DNA of 5,842 nucleotides from an uncultured Coriobacteriaceae bacterium (GTDB lineage Bacteria > Actinomycetota > Coriobacteriia > Coriobacteriales > Eggerthellaceae), in NCBI GenBank assembly GCA_946623915.1, contig CAMORQ010000137.1:1-5842 (forward strand). The letters run 5' to 3'. Of the stretch, positions 1 to 4,950 are shown piece after piece. A model generated the notes under the pieces. The model searched no databases and was not told the DNA's origin. It saw nothing but the letters and a program-made list of their open reading frames with translations. Every line of letters starts with the position of its first letter. Positions within the stretch are counted from its first letter, which is position 1. The position numbers and the translations under genes are program-made.

Positions 1-369
1 CATCCAGTGGCTGACGACCGGGATGGTCACGTCCGCGAGGCGGTACCCGCCGATGTAGCGGCAGATGACGCGGGCCTGCTTGCGGTAGTGGTTGCTCGTC
101 GACGCCTCGATCGCCATGCTGCTTTCCTTGTGCTGGATGAACTTCTCGAGGAACTCGGCGAGCGTGAGCCTCGACGTGTAGGCCGAGCCCTTGCGCTCGA
201 GGTCGAGTATCAGCTCGTCGCGCTTCCTGGCGGCCTGCTTCTCGGTCCTCGCCTCCACCGTATGGTAGGAGGGGACCAGCTCTCCTGTAAGCTGGTCCCT
301 GTGGCTCAGCGTGACGTGCCACTTGTTGGTGTTCCCGCGGCGCCTCAACCCTCTGCTCGTGTACTTCAT
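1..369 (-). CDS. Tyrosine recombinase/integrase, N-terminal part (runs off left edge)
   Basis: The minus-strand frame starts at the ATG complementary to 367-369 and stays open for 123 codons to the window edge. The first about 65 residues (MKYTSRGLRRRG, KWHVTLSHRD, then KQAARKRDELILDLE) look like the N-terminal arm-binding domain of phage or ICE integrases. Residues about 70-123 (LTLAEFLEKFIQHKES, NHYRKQARVICRYIGGYRLADVT) match the SAM-like core-binding domain. The catalytic domain lies outside the window, so activity cannot be judged. A GGGAG ribosome binding site sits 6 nt before the ATG. The start matches that of the integrase relic at 4096, which shares MKYTSRGL and VTLSHRD, and this supports the choice. 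The gene reads away from the tRNA-Ala fragment 226 bp upstream, the usual arrangement of int beside its att site. It probably belongs to an element extending leftward. Confidence 0.88.
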   Translation of the reverse strand, partial: MKYTSRGLRRRGNTNKWHVTLSHRDQLTGELVPSYHTVEARTEKQAARKRDELILDLERKGSAYTSRLTLAEFLEKFIQHKESSMAIEASTSNHYRKQARVICRYIGGYRLADVTIPVVSHWM

Positions 370-594
370 GGTTAGCTCCCATCCACTCGTTTTCCACACT
401 TGTCCGAGCAAATGCTTGAGCTACATTGTTGACCACATCTCGGGCAACATTTAGACCACATTCCAGATTCGAAACGTGGGATAGCGCTGGCTGCCGCAGA
501 GCGCGGTGGAAGCGGTGATTGAAAAAAACACAGGTCAAAACCCCGCGAATTCACAACCTGAACACACTGACAGCAGCTTTGCGGGATACAGGAC
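370..594. promoter_or_regulatory. Upstream region of the left integrase
   Basis: This gene-free stretch lies between int and the tRNA fragment. It holds a GTTTTCCACA motif at 389-398 that recurs at 4114-4123 at nearly the same distance from the other integrase, the iteron array at 423-461, and at 523-566 a segment resembling 4251-4295 (AAAAAACACAG ... CCTGAACACA). The length from int start to att is 226 bp here and 228 bp at the second copy. I infer that it is the att arm region of the element, containing the int promoter. No clear -35/-10 pair was seen. Confidence 0.55.
420..461. repeat. Four ACAT iterons upstream of int (12/12/11 spacing)
   Basis: The repeats read GCTACAT, ACCACAT, GCAACAT and ACCACAT. 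The ACAT cores lie at 423, 435, 447 and 458, about one DNA helical turn apart. The array starts 54 bp upstream of the int ATG. A matching array with identical spacing but a different flank sequence lies at 4147-4187. These are likely arm-type binding sites for the integrase N-terminal domain or for an excisionase. The role is inference; the spacing is directly visible. Confidence 0.55.
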
Positions 595-641
595 CGCTGG
601 CAGCCATGAGGTCAGGGGTTCGATCCCCCTATGCTCCACCA
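595..641 (+). repeat. tRNA-Ala 3' half, att site copy 1
   Basis: This 47-bp block is identical to 4324-4370. Read as a tRNA it gives the anticodon loop CTGGCAG (anticodon GGC), stem CCATG, variable loop AGGTC, T-arm AGGGG-TTCGATC-CCCCT, acceptor strand ATGCTCC, discriminator A and CCA. The U at position 70 is the G3:U70 identity mark of tRNA-Ala. The 5' half is absent: the five bases before the loop (GACCG) cannot pair with CCATG. It is therefore a displaced 3' end left by integration, not a working tRNA gene. Confidence 0.82.
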
Positions 642-648
642 AATTCTC

Positions 649-671
649 GACCGCCGCCAGGCGGTCTTTTT
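649..671 (+). terminator. Intrinsic terminator after tRNA fragment
   Basis: The stem GACCGCC/GGCGGTC (649-655 with 660-666) encloses the 4-nt loop GCCA and is followed by five Ts at 667-671. It lies 7 nt beyond the CCA of the tRNA fragment. It is unrelated to the terminator that follows the other two plus-strand tRNA ends, so the DNA right of this att copy comes from a different source. Confidence 0.65.
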
Positions 672-678
672 CGCTCGC

Positions 679-804
679 GAGCATAGGGGGATCGAACCCC
701 GCGAGAGTTCGACAGCCCTGTGGGCTGTCGAAGCCCGAGCACGGCGATAGCCGAGCGCAGGGCAGCGGATGCCCGAAGGGCATACGCCCGATCCCCCTAT
801 GCTC
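679..804. repeat. 126-nt inverted-repeat unit built on tRNA ends, with three internal hairpins
   Basis: The arms GAGCATAGGGGGATCG (679-694) and CGATCCCCCTATGCTC (789-804) are perfect 16-bp inverted repeats. The left arm, extended to 700, is an inverted copy of 22 nt of the tRNA-Ala T-arm/acceptor strand. Three hairpins lie between them in series: TTCGACAGCCC/GGGCTGTCGAA (708-732, 11 bp, 3-nt loop), CGGC-GATA-GCCG (742-753) and ATGCCC-GAA-GGGCAT (769-783). A single strand could fold into a long outer stem with three branches. It may be recombination debris, a small palindromic insertion or a structured RNA; the sequence does not decide. Confidence 0.5.
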
Positions 805-883
805 CACCACTAAAACCGCAGGTCAGGATGCAAATCTTGGCCTGCTTTTTTGTCGGTTTTTGTCGGTCAGCATCGCCTGACCG
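789..883 (+). repeat. tRNA-Ala 3' end plus downstream terminators, repeat copy 1
   Basis: These 95 bp align without gaps to 4350-4444, with five differences counted by eye. The block contains the last 21 nt of the tRNA (CGATCCCCC...CCACCA) and the terminator region behind it. The first att copy at 595-641 lacks this downstream part, so this block marks another junction of a tRNA-Ala-targeting insertion, or the tail of a duplication. Confidence 0.7.
818..851 (+). terminator. Intrinsic terminator of the tRNA-Ala locus, copy 1
   Basis: The 5' arm GCAGGTCAGGA (818-828) pairs with TCTTGGCCTGC (835-845) through 11 bp including two G-U pairs. The 6-nt loop is TGCAAA, followed by six Ts at 846-851. 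The equivalent hairpin behind the other tRNA half is at 4379-4412. Confidence 0.8.
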
Positions 884-892
884 GCATTTTTT
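861..892 (+). terminator. Second tandem terminator, copy 1
   Basis: TGTCGGTCAG (861-870) pairs with CTGACCGGCA (877-886) around the loop CATCGC, followed by six Ts at 887-892. With the hairpin at 818-851 it forms a tandem terminator. It may also insulate against the lysR-like gene that ends at 934 from the other side. The corresponding hairpin at 4422-4447 has lost the T-run. Confidence 0.72.
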
Positions 893-933
893 GCCGAAAG
901 CAACTGGGTGGATTCGCGGCAGAAAAAGTTGAT

Positions 934-1863
934 TCATTCGCAATGCTCGCCAGGGAACAGTATCTTTGCAGCTCGCTTCAATTCGGCCGCTAATCCTTCG
1001 AGGAGCTCGTGTTTGGCATTGTCGCGTTTCCATGCGACGGCAATGTGCGTTTGTTCATCTATGCCCTCTAAGGGCACGTAAGCAAAGCTTCCAGGGGCTC
1101 GCTCCTCGTAATAGAGGCAGAGCACCCGAGGCGCAATGGTAAGGTATCCATCAGTTTTGATGAGCATGGTGGGCGTGTTTATATCGTTAACCGTGTCTAT
1201 GATCTCGATGTTGCTCGCTTCCGGTTCCAAATAGTTTCTGACGGTTTCGTTGTGGCGAGGCCAGTAAGAGCGCGAAACGTTCAGCACCGTTTCGTGTTTG
1301 AGGTCTTGAAGAGTGACATAATCCAGCTTGGCGAGGGGGTGTCCGATGGAGCAGAAGAGGCAAAACGGGTCGGCTATGAGCTCGGCGATCTCGCACATCT
1401 TAGGCGGAAGGTCTTCGGGGCACCCGGTTATAATCGCATCAACGCGACCTTCGACAAGTGCTTTGTTGACAAGGTCGAATTCAAAGTTGACCATTTCAAC
1501 ATCAACGAAAGGATGCTTGACCGAGAAGAGCTTGCGCGCCTCTTCGAGAAGCTGCGCTCCCGGTGTCCAGATAAAACCGACGGATATCTTCTCGGTCTTG
1601 CCTCTGCTGAAGCGTTGGGCCTCCTGAAGCATTTCGCGATACGCTTGCACGACCTTGTGGGCGCTGAGCACGAATCTGCTTCCCATTTCGGTGAGCTGCA
1701 CGCCGTTTTGATCACGTTGAAAAATGCTGAAACCAAGGTCACGTTCAAGTCTCTTCACGCGTTTCGAGAGCGCTGGTTGGGATAGGTGCATGCGCTCGGC
1801 TGTATGCGTGAAGCTGAGCGTTTCGGATAAGTCGATGATTTCCTCGAGCTGCTCGATTTGCAT
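934..1863 (-). CDS. LysR-family transcriptional regulator
   Basis: This 309-residue protein has the usual LysR length. Residues 1-60 form the winged helix-turn-helix: LEEIIDLSETLSFTHTAERM, then LSQPALSKRVKRLERDLG and LFxRxxxGxxLTxxG-like FQRDQNGVQLTEMG. A linker helix follows at about 62-88, then the periplasmic-binding-like effector domain at about 91-295 (KISVGFIWTPG, VDAIITG, FCLFCSIGHPLA, VAWKRDN). Translation probably starts at the ATG at 1863, behind a G-rich GGGGGG stretch 5 nt upstream; GGAGG lies further back. It is divergently transcribed from the methyltransferase at 2066, with an inverted repeat of the LysR T-N11-A type between them. It is therefore probably the activator of that gene. 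The effector is unknown; a methylated substrate of the neighbour is the natural guess. Confidence 0.93.
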   Translation of the reverse strand: MQIEQLEEIIDLSETLSFTHTAERMHLSQPALSKRVKRLERDLGFSIFQRDQNGVQLTEMGSRFVLSAHKVVQAYREMLQEAQRFSRGKTEKISVGFIWTPGAQLLEEARKLFSVKHPFVDVEMVNFEFDLVNKALVEGRVDAIITGCPEDLPPKMCEIAELIADPFCLFCSIGHPLAKLDYVTLQDLKHETVLNVSRSYWPRHNETVRNYLEPEASNIEIIDTVNDINTPTMLIKTDGYLTIAPRVLCLYYEERAPGSFAYVPLEGIDEQTHIAVAWKRDNAKHELLEGLAAELKRAAKILFPGEHCE

Positions 1864-1934
1864 GTGCGCCCCCCGCTAGGCCTCCTGCTCGCTGCTATCT
1901 CGTTTTATCGCAGTTTAACACGCCTGTGTACTTG

Positions 1935-1964
1935 GGTCATTCCATCGGGTCATAGCTAATGACC
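1935..1964. promoter_or_regulatory. Likely LysR operator
   Basis: A perfect inverted repeat GGTCAT-AGCTA-ATGACC spans 1948-1964 and contains T-N11-A (T1950, A1962), the LysR consensus form. An extra direct copy of GGGTCAT at 1934-1940 lies 13 bp upstream, one helical turn away. The site sits just upstream of the proposed -35 at 1974, about 45-60 bp before the inferred transcription start, where LysR activators commonly bind. That the neighbouring LysR binds it is inference. Confidence 0.65.
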
Positions 1965-1973
1965 AATGTTCAT

Positions 1974-2002
1974 TTTACGCCGCGAGAGGGCTTTTCTATA
2001 TT
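1974..2002 (+). promoter_or_regulatory. Candidate promoter of the methyltransferase gene
   Basis: TTTACG (1974-1979) is separated by 17 nt from TATATT (1997-2002), matching sigma-70 boxes at four and five of six positions. Transcription would begin near 2009, giving a leader of about 57 nt. The weak -35 next to an operator-like palindrome fits an activator-dependent promoter. Confidence 0.5.
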
Positions 2003-2065
2003 GAAATTACCGACTTGGGCGGTGTGTTAGAGGCCAGAAACAAAGTTGTTAAACTGGAGGTCATC

Positions 2066-3043
2066 ATGAGCGAGAAGCTAACAGAGCGCCAGAATGCCGA
2101 CCGCGTCTTCGGACGCGCCGAGGGAGATCCGCAGTGGGTGCCCATTGCGGGGCAATACAACGAAATGGTATTTTCGAGCGGGTTGCACGAGCGTCCCAGT
2201 GGGCCATATGGCCAGGACTGGTCCGGTTGTTGGTGGCGTTTCGATGAGAAGTGCTTGGGGTACGCTCCCGACTTGACGAAGCCGCCGGTGTTGGAAGACA
2301 TAACCCGCTGGCGCGAGGTTGTGCCGTTTCCCGATTTGGAGGCTATCGATTGGGAGGAGTGCGCACGACGCGATCTTGCGGAATTCGATCGCGAGAACAA
2401 GTACCTGTGCATGTTCATGGAAACCGGTCCCTGGGAGCGCGTGCAGGCGCTGATGGGCATGACGGAGGCCTTCGTTTCGTTCTACGAGGAGCCCGAGGCT
2501 CTCAAGGAACTGCTGAATGCCATCACGGATTACAAGGTGACCGCCATACGGAAAATAGGCGAGCACTACCACCCCGATGAGTATTTCGCGCAAGATGACC
2601 TTGGGACTGCGAAGGGCCCGATGTTTTCCAACGAGATCTATCGGGAGTTTCTTCAGCCTTGTCATAAACGCATAGCGGACGCCATCCACGAAACGGGTGC
2701 CCTGTACATGCACCATAGCTGCGGCTGCATGGATGCACTCATGGAAGACCTGTATGCCATCGGAGTCGACACGTTCAACCCTCTTCAGGGAATGAATGAT
2801 TGGGAGGGCATCGTTTCCAAATTCGGCGATCGTGCGTGCTTCTCGGTTGGTGTGGGAAGCATCGACAGGGCCGATAACACTCCGGATTTCGTGCGCAGCG
2901 AAATTCACCGCATTATCGATACATTCGGTCCGAGCAAGCATCTGAGCGTCATGTGCTTCCCGACGAATGCCGATGCGTTACCCCTGGTCGATGTGGCGAT
3001 AACCGAGCTGCAGAATTACGGTCACGAATTCTACGCCAATTAA
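2066..3043 (+). CDS. URO-D-family (MtaA/CmuA-like) methyltransferase
   Basis: This 325-residue protein starts at the ATG at 2066, chosen because CTGGAGG (2054-2060) lies 5 nt before it. An upstream in-frame TTG at 2015 has no such site. It fits the uroporphyrinogen decarboxylase-like fold used by zinc methyltransferases acting on corrinoid proteins. FAQDDLGT (residues 174-181) is the family DDLG segment. His217-Ser-Cys219 in MHHSCGC is the H-x-C zinc pair, and Cys297 in VMCFPTN is placed for the third ligand, as known for MtaA/MtbA. Zinc ligands favour methyl transfer over porphyrin decarboxylation. It probably demethylates a small methylated compound or moves methyl groups to or from a corrinoid carrier; no corrinoid protein gene is in the window. 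It is a single-gene unit with its own terminator, probably controlled by the divergent LysR protein. The substrate cannot be read from the sequence. Confidence 0.87.
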   Translation: MSEKLTERQNADRVFGRAEGDPQWVPIAGQYNEMVFSSGLHERPSGPYGQDWSGCWWRFDEKCLGYAPDLTKPPVLEDITRWREVVPFPDLEAIDWEECARRDLAEFDRENKYLCMFMETGPWERVQALMGMTEAFVSFYEEPEALKELLNAITDYKVTAIRKIGEHYHPDEYFAQDDLGTAKGPMFSNEIYREFLQPCHKRIADAIHETGALYMHHSCGCMDALMEDLYAIGVDTFNPLQGMNDWEGIVSKFGDRACFSVGVGSIDRADNTPDFVRSEIHRIIDTFGPSKHLSVMCFPTNADALPLVDVAITELQNYGHEFYAN

Positions 3044-3063
3044 CTCCATTTCAAGGCGAGATA

Positions 3064-3102
3064 GAGCCGGCCATGGCATGTGGCCGGCTCTTCTTGTCTT
3101 TT
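3064..3102 (+). terminator. Intrinsic terminator of the methyltransferase gene
   Basis: GAGCCGGCC (3064-3072) pairs perfectly with GGCCGGCTC (3082-3090) around a 9-nt loop, followed by the T-rich run TTCTTGTCTTTT. It starts 21 nt after the TAA at 3041-3043. Confidence 0.85.
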
Positions 3103-3187
3103 GGCGTGAAAACCCCCTCGTTTCCTGCGCAATAGGGGTCGCGAGCGCTTTGCGTTGGCGAAAGCGTCGTCGTGCGTGCTTATAAGA

Positions 3188-3223
3188 AACGGACCTGCAG
3201 AAAGGGGTGCCTGCAGGTCCGTT
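3188..3223 (-). terminator. Hairpin/terminator downstream of the GcvT-like remnant
   Basis: AACGGACCTGCAG (3188-3200) and CTGCAGGTCCGTT (3211-3223) form a perfect 13-bp stem with a 10-nt loop. On the minus strand it is followed by TTTCTTATA, a weak T-run. It lies 22 bp past the stop of the minus-strand gene. Together with 3064-3102 it separates the two convergent genes. Confidence 0.65.
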
Positions 3224-3245
3224 CGGTGGGTATTGCTTTGTACCG

Positions 3246-3947
3246 TTACTTCAAATACGGCCTTTCGGGATACAGGGCGCAGACGTCGCACGTTTCGTTT
3301 CGGTACTCGCCATTCCAATAGGGGACTTCATGGATTGTGGCGCGGATGCGCAGCTGCCGCGTTCCGGGTTTGCCCCAGAGCACTTCGACCTCGTCGCCCA
3401 TCACGGCAGCGGATTCGTCTACAAAGGCCAGCGAGAGGAAGCTGTGCGAGTAGTAGTCGATGACGCGGCCGGTTGCGACGCCGACCTTTTCGCCGTTCTT
3501 CAAAACGTAGCCGGCATGCTGGCGTGTGAATTCGGGCAGTTGCTCGTTGAAGCCGAGAATGCGCTCCTGCAGGTCCATTTCGGGATCGGTGATTTCCGCC
3601 GCGACGACTGCGCCGACATCCTCGGCATTCCATTCGAGGGTGACGCATGCGCGCTTGGGGCCGGCGGCGATCTTTTCGAGCGCATCGCGGCCGATGTAGC
3701 GACGGTCGGGCTCATCGAATTTCACGAGATCGCCCCAACCAACATCGTAAGGAGTCGTGTAGTAGTTTTTCTCGTTATCTGCTGCACTGCCAGTGAGAAT
3801 CACGGGGAAGTCGGGCGTGTCGGGGATGGGCGTCGGCGATCCCCAGAAGTGAATGAGTCCGTTTGGATAGCCGCCCGGGGTGTGGTTCGAGCAATACTGG
3901 CGCGTGCCGAGCTGCTTGAGCCCCTTGTCTTTCCGCCCTCTTGGCAT
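3246..3947 (-). pseudogene. C-terminal half of a GcvT/LigM-like tetrahydrofolate methyltransferase
   Basis: The 233-codon frame ends with TAA at 3246. From about residue 9 (KQLGTRQYCSNHTPGG) it reads as the C-terminal part of a glycine-cleavage T-protein-like enzyme. YYTTPYDVGWGDLVKF (62-77) and YIGRDALEKI (84-93) are the conserved end of the folate-binding domain. GVATGRVIDYYSHSFLSLAFV (156-176) and GDEVEVLWG start the C-terminal barrel. Complete members run to about 370-470 residues, so roughly the first half is missing. The ATG at 3947 and its first eight codons belong to integrase-derived DNA read in another frame, and a TGA lies shortly upstream. The break is therefore a recombination joint. 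LigM-type relatives move methyl groups from methoxy-aromatics to tetrahydrofolate, which would suit the neighbouring methyltransferase. Loss of the N-terminal folate and substrate region makes activity unlikely, though the remaining frame has no stop. Confidence 0.8.
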
Positions 3948-4096
3948 CTGGGTCGACCTCCGCGTAGGTGTTGAGGGTCATGGCGACGTTCGAGTGGCCC
4001 AGGTGACTCGCCTGTGAGCGGGTCCCTGTGGCTGAGGGTCACCTCCCACTTGTCGGTCCCGCGCCGCCTCGTCAAGCCTCTGCTCGTGTACTTCAT
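3925..4096 (-). pseudogene. Tyrosine integrase relic with large internal deletion
   Basis: The first 31 codons from the ATG at 4096 (MKYTSRGLTRRRGTDKWEVTLSHRDPLTGES) closely match the left integrase. AAGGAGG lies 6 nt upstream. At about 4003-4010 the homology jumps, in the next reading frame, to SHLGHSNVAMTLNTYAEVDPDAKRAER. This is the C-terminal box of tyrosine recombinases, with the LGH histidine motif and the nucleophilic Tyr at 3964-3966. About 300 codons, including the Arg residues of the active site, are missing and the joint is out of frame, so no recombinase can be made. The relic then runs straight into the GcvT-like remnant near 3925. It stands 228 bp from its att copy, the same layout as the left integrase. 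Confidence 0.87.
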
Positions 4097-4113
4097 CTGA
4101 GTCCTCCTTGCCG

Positions 4114-4123
4114 GTTTTCCACA
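4114..4123. promoter_or_regulatory. GTTTTCCACA motif before int (also 389-398)
   Basis: This 10-mer is identical in both integrase upstream regions, 18 and 20 bp from the respective start codons, within sequence that has otherwise diverged. It resembles a DnaA box (TTATNCACA) at eight of nine positions. It may instead be part of the int promoter or an autoregulatory site. Confidence 0.35.
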
Positions 4124-4143
4124 ATCTGCGGATCGACGATTCC

Positions 4144-4187
4144 GACCGACATTGTGACCGACATTTTGACTGACAGATGACTGACAT
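4144..4187. repeat. Four GACYGACAT iterons upstream of the int relic (12/12/11 spacing)
   Basis: The repeats read GACCGACAT, GACCGACAT, GACTGACAG and GACTGACAT, with ACAT/ACAG cores at 4149, 4161, 4173 and 4184. The first core is 53 bp from the int ATG. The spacing equals that of the array at 420-461, while the repeat sequence differs. These are likely arm-type sites for this element's own integrase or excisionase. Confidence 0.6.
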
Positions 4188-4323
4188 TCGCTTGGGCTGA
4201 ATCGCTGAGAGCCGTGAGAGGGAAACCGCGTTCCTGAAGGTGGAGAGCGGAAAAAACACAGTTCGGAAACCCGCCATCTTCACATCCTGAACACATGGAG
4301 AGCCAGGTCAGAGACTTGTCTCG

Positions 4324-4370
4324 CGCTGGCAGCCATGAGGTCAGGGGTTCGATCCCCCTATGCTCCACCA
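4324..4370 (+). repeat. tRNA-Ala 3' half, att site copy 2
   Basis: These 47 bp are identical to 595-641, from the anticodon loop to the encoded CCA. The preceding bases (CTCGCG) differ from copy 1 except for the shared CG and do not restore the 5' half of the tRNA. It continues into the natural-looking tRNA terminator, so this is the best candidate for the original chromosomal 3' end displaced by integration. Confidence 0.83.
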
Positions 4371-4444
4371 CGAAAGCCGCAGGTCAGGATGCAAATCCTG
4401 GCCTGTTTTTTTATCGGTTTTTGTCGGTCAGCATCGCCTGACCG
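4350..4444 (+). repeat. tRNA-Ala 3' end plus downstream terminators, repeat copy 2
   Basis: This is the partner of 789-883 (95 bp, five differences by eye). It overlaps att copy 2 and shows that the duplicated unit reaches beyond the tRNA into its terminators. Confidence 0.7.
4379..4412 (+). terminator. Intrinsic terminator of the tRNA-Ala locus, copy 2
   Basis: CAGGTCAGGA (4380-4389) pairs with TCCTGGCCTG (4396-4405) with one G-U pair, loop TGCAAA, followed by seven Ts at 4406-4412. It is better paired than copy 1. A further perfect 10-bp hairpin, TGTCGGTCAG/CTGACCGACA, follows at 4422-4447 but without a T-run. Confidence 0.82.
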
Positions 4445-4513
4445 ACAAAACCGGGTTTCGCTCGGACGATAAGTGACGCCTGCGCGATACCGGCCAGCTC
4501 ATCCGCTCAAACG

Positions 4514-4534
4514 TTGCTCGACTTCGCCGAGCAA
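4514..4534. terminator. Weak hairpin downstream of the spoVAE-like gene
   Basis: TTGCTCG (4514-4520) pairs with CGAGCAA (4528-4534) around a 7-nt loop. On the minus strand it is followed by CGTTT only, so termination there would be weak. Nothing else convincing is seen between 4448 and 4585. Confidence 0.3.
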
Positions 4535-4585
4535 TTTGCACTCGCTTAAGGAACGTCGCGATGGGTATAGGCCACGGTTTCGGGC

Positions 4586-4948
4586 TTACTTCTTTGCGCT
4601 TCGAGCCTCGTCATGTTCTTCGATTTGCATACGCAGCATTCCTCCAAGGACGCCGAGTAACGTGAGGGCTGCAAAAATTGTTGTCACGATACATAGGGGC
4701 GTCCATGCTCCTTCGAACAGCGCCATGACCGATTCGTATACGGCTTTCGCTGCTCCAATGAGGGTAATCATGAATCCACCGGCTCCGATATTTCCCAAGG
4801 TGTCGCATATGCCGATAGCTGAAAGCACGGCGCCTATCGCAAATGCAATGATGAGCAATTTCGGTATCTCGATGCGGGAAAGCATAAAGATGAACTGGGC
4901 CACGGCGGCGAGTAAACCGCCAACGACAAAGGCTAGCAAGAACGACAT
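4586..4948 (-). CDS. spoVAE: SpoVAE (SpoVAEb)-like integral membrane protein
   Basis: This 120-residue hydrophobic protein has the size of SpoVAEb. It opens with MSFLLAFVVGGLLAAVAQF, close to the family opening (FLxAFxVGGxxCxxGQ). Hydrophobic segments lie at about 2-23, 31-49, 52-77 and 81-104, with a charged tail IEEHDEARSAKK. The GxGAGG...T..G.A segment after the second helix recalls the GAGATVPIT region of SpoVAE. In spore formers these proteins belong to the SpoVA complex, which moves dipicolinate across the inner spore membrane. The start at 4948 lies 2 nt beyond the SpoVAC-like stop, so translation is probably coupled; a GAAGG is 12 nt upstream. No sporulation genes are nearby. The function here is unknown, possibly a channel subunit for another small acid. 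Confidence 0.72.
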   Translation of the reverse strand: MSFLLAFVVGGLLAAVAQFIFMLSRIEIPKLLIIAFAIGAVLSAIGICDTLGNIGAGGFMITLIGAAKAVYESVMALFEGAWTPLCIVTTIFAALTLLGVLGGMLRMQIEEHDEARSAKK

Positions 4949-4950
4949 GA

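Noticed and set aside
420..461. CRISPR array
   Set aside because: Repeats of 7-9 bp at 12-bp spacing leave no room for spacers. Next to an integrase they fit protein-binding iterons.
595..641. Complete tRNA gene
   Set aside because: Only positions from about the anticodon loop to CCA are present. The upstream bases cannot form the anticodon, D or acceptor stems.
535..810. Minus-strand frame beginning MVEHRGIGRMP and containing MVEHRGIEPLTSWLPA
   Set aside because: It is the reverse reading of tRNA-Ala 3' fragments and hairpins. The EHRGIEPLTSWLPA string is a familiar false protein produced by tRNA ends.
506..932. Plus-strand frames across the tRNA debris
   Set aside because: They read through terminators and inverted repeats, with no ribosome binding site or recognisable domain.
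1252..1785. Plus-strand frame inside the LysR gene
   Set aside because: Shadow of the LysR coding sequence, with no independent start signal or domain.
2078..2941. Long minus-strand frame (287 codons) opposite the methyltransferase
   Set aside because: It is the antisense shadow of a gene with clear family motifs. Its own translation shows no domain.
3207..3974. Plus-strand frame of 255 codons opposite the GcvT-like remnant
   Set aside because: The minus strand carries conserved GcvT C-terminal motifs; the plus frame has none.
4093..4371. Minus-strand frame MVEHRGIEPLTSWLPARDK...
   Set aside because: Same artefact over att copy 2; it also crosses the iteron array and int start region.
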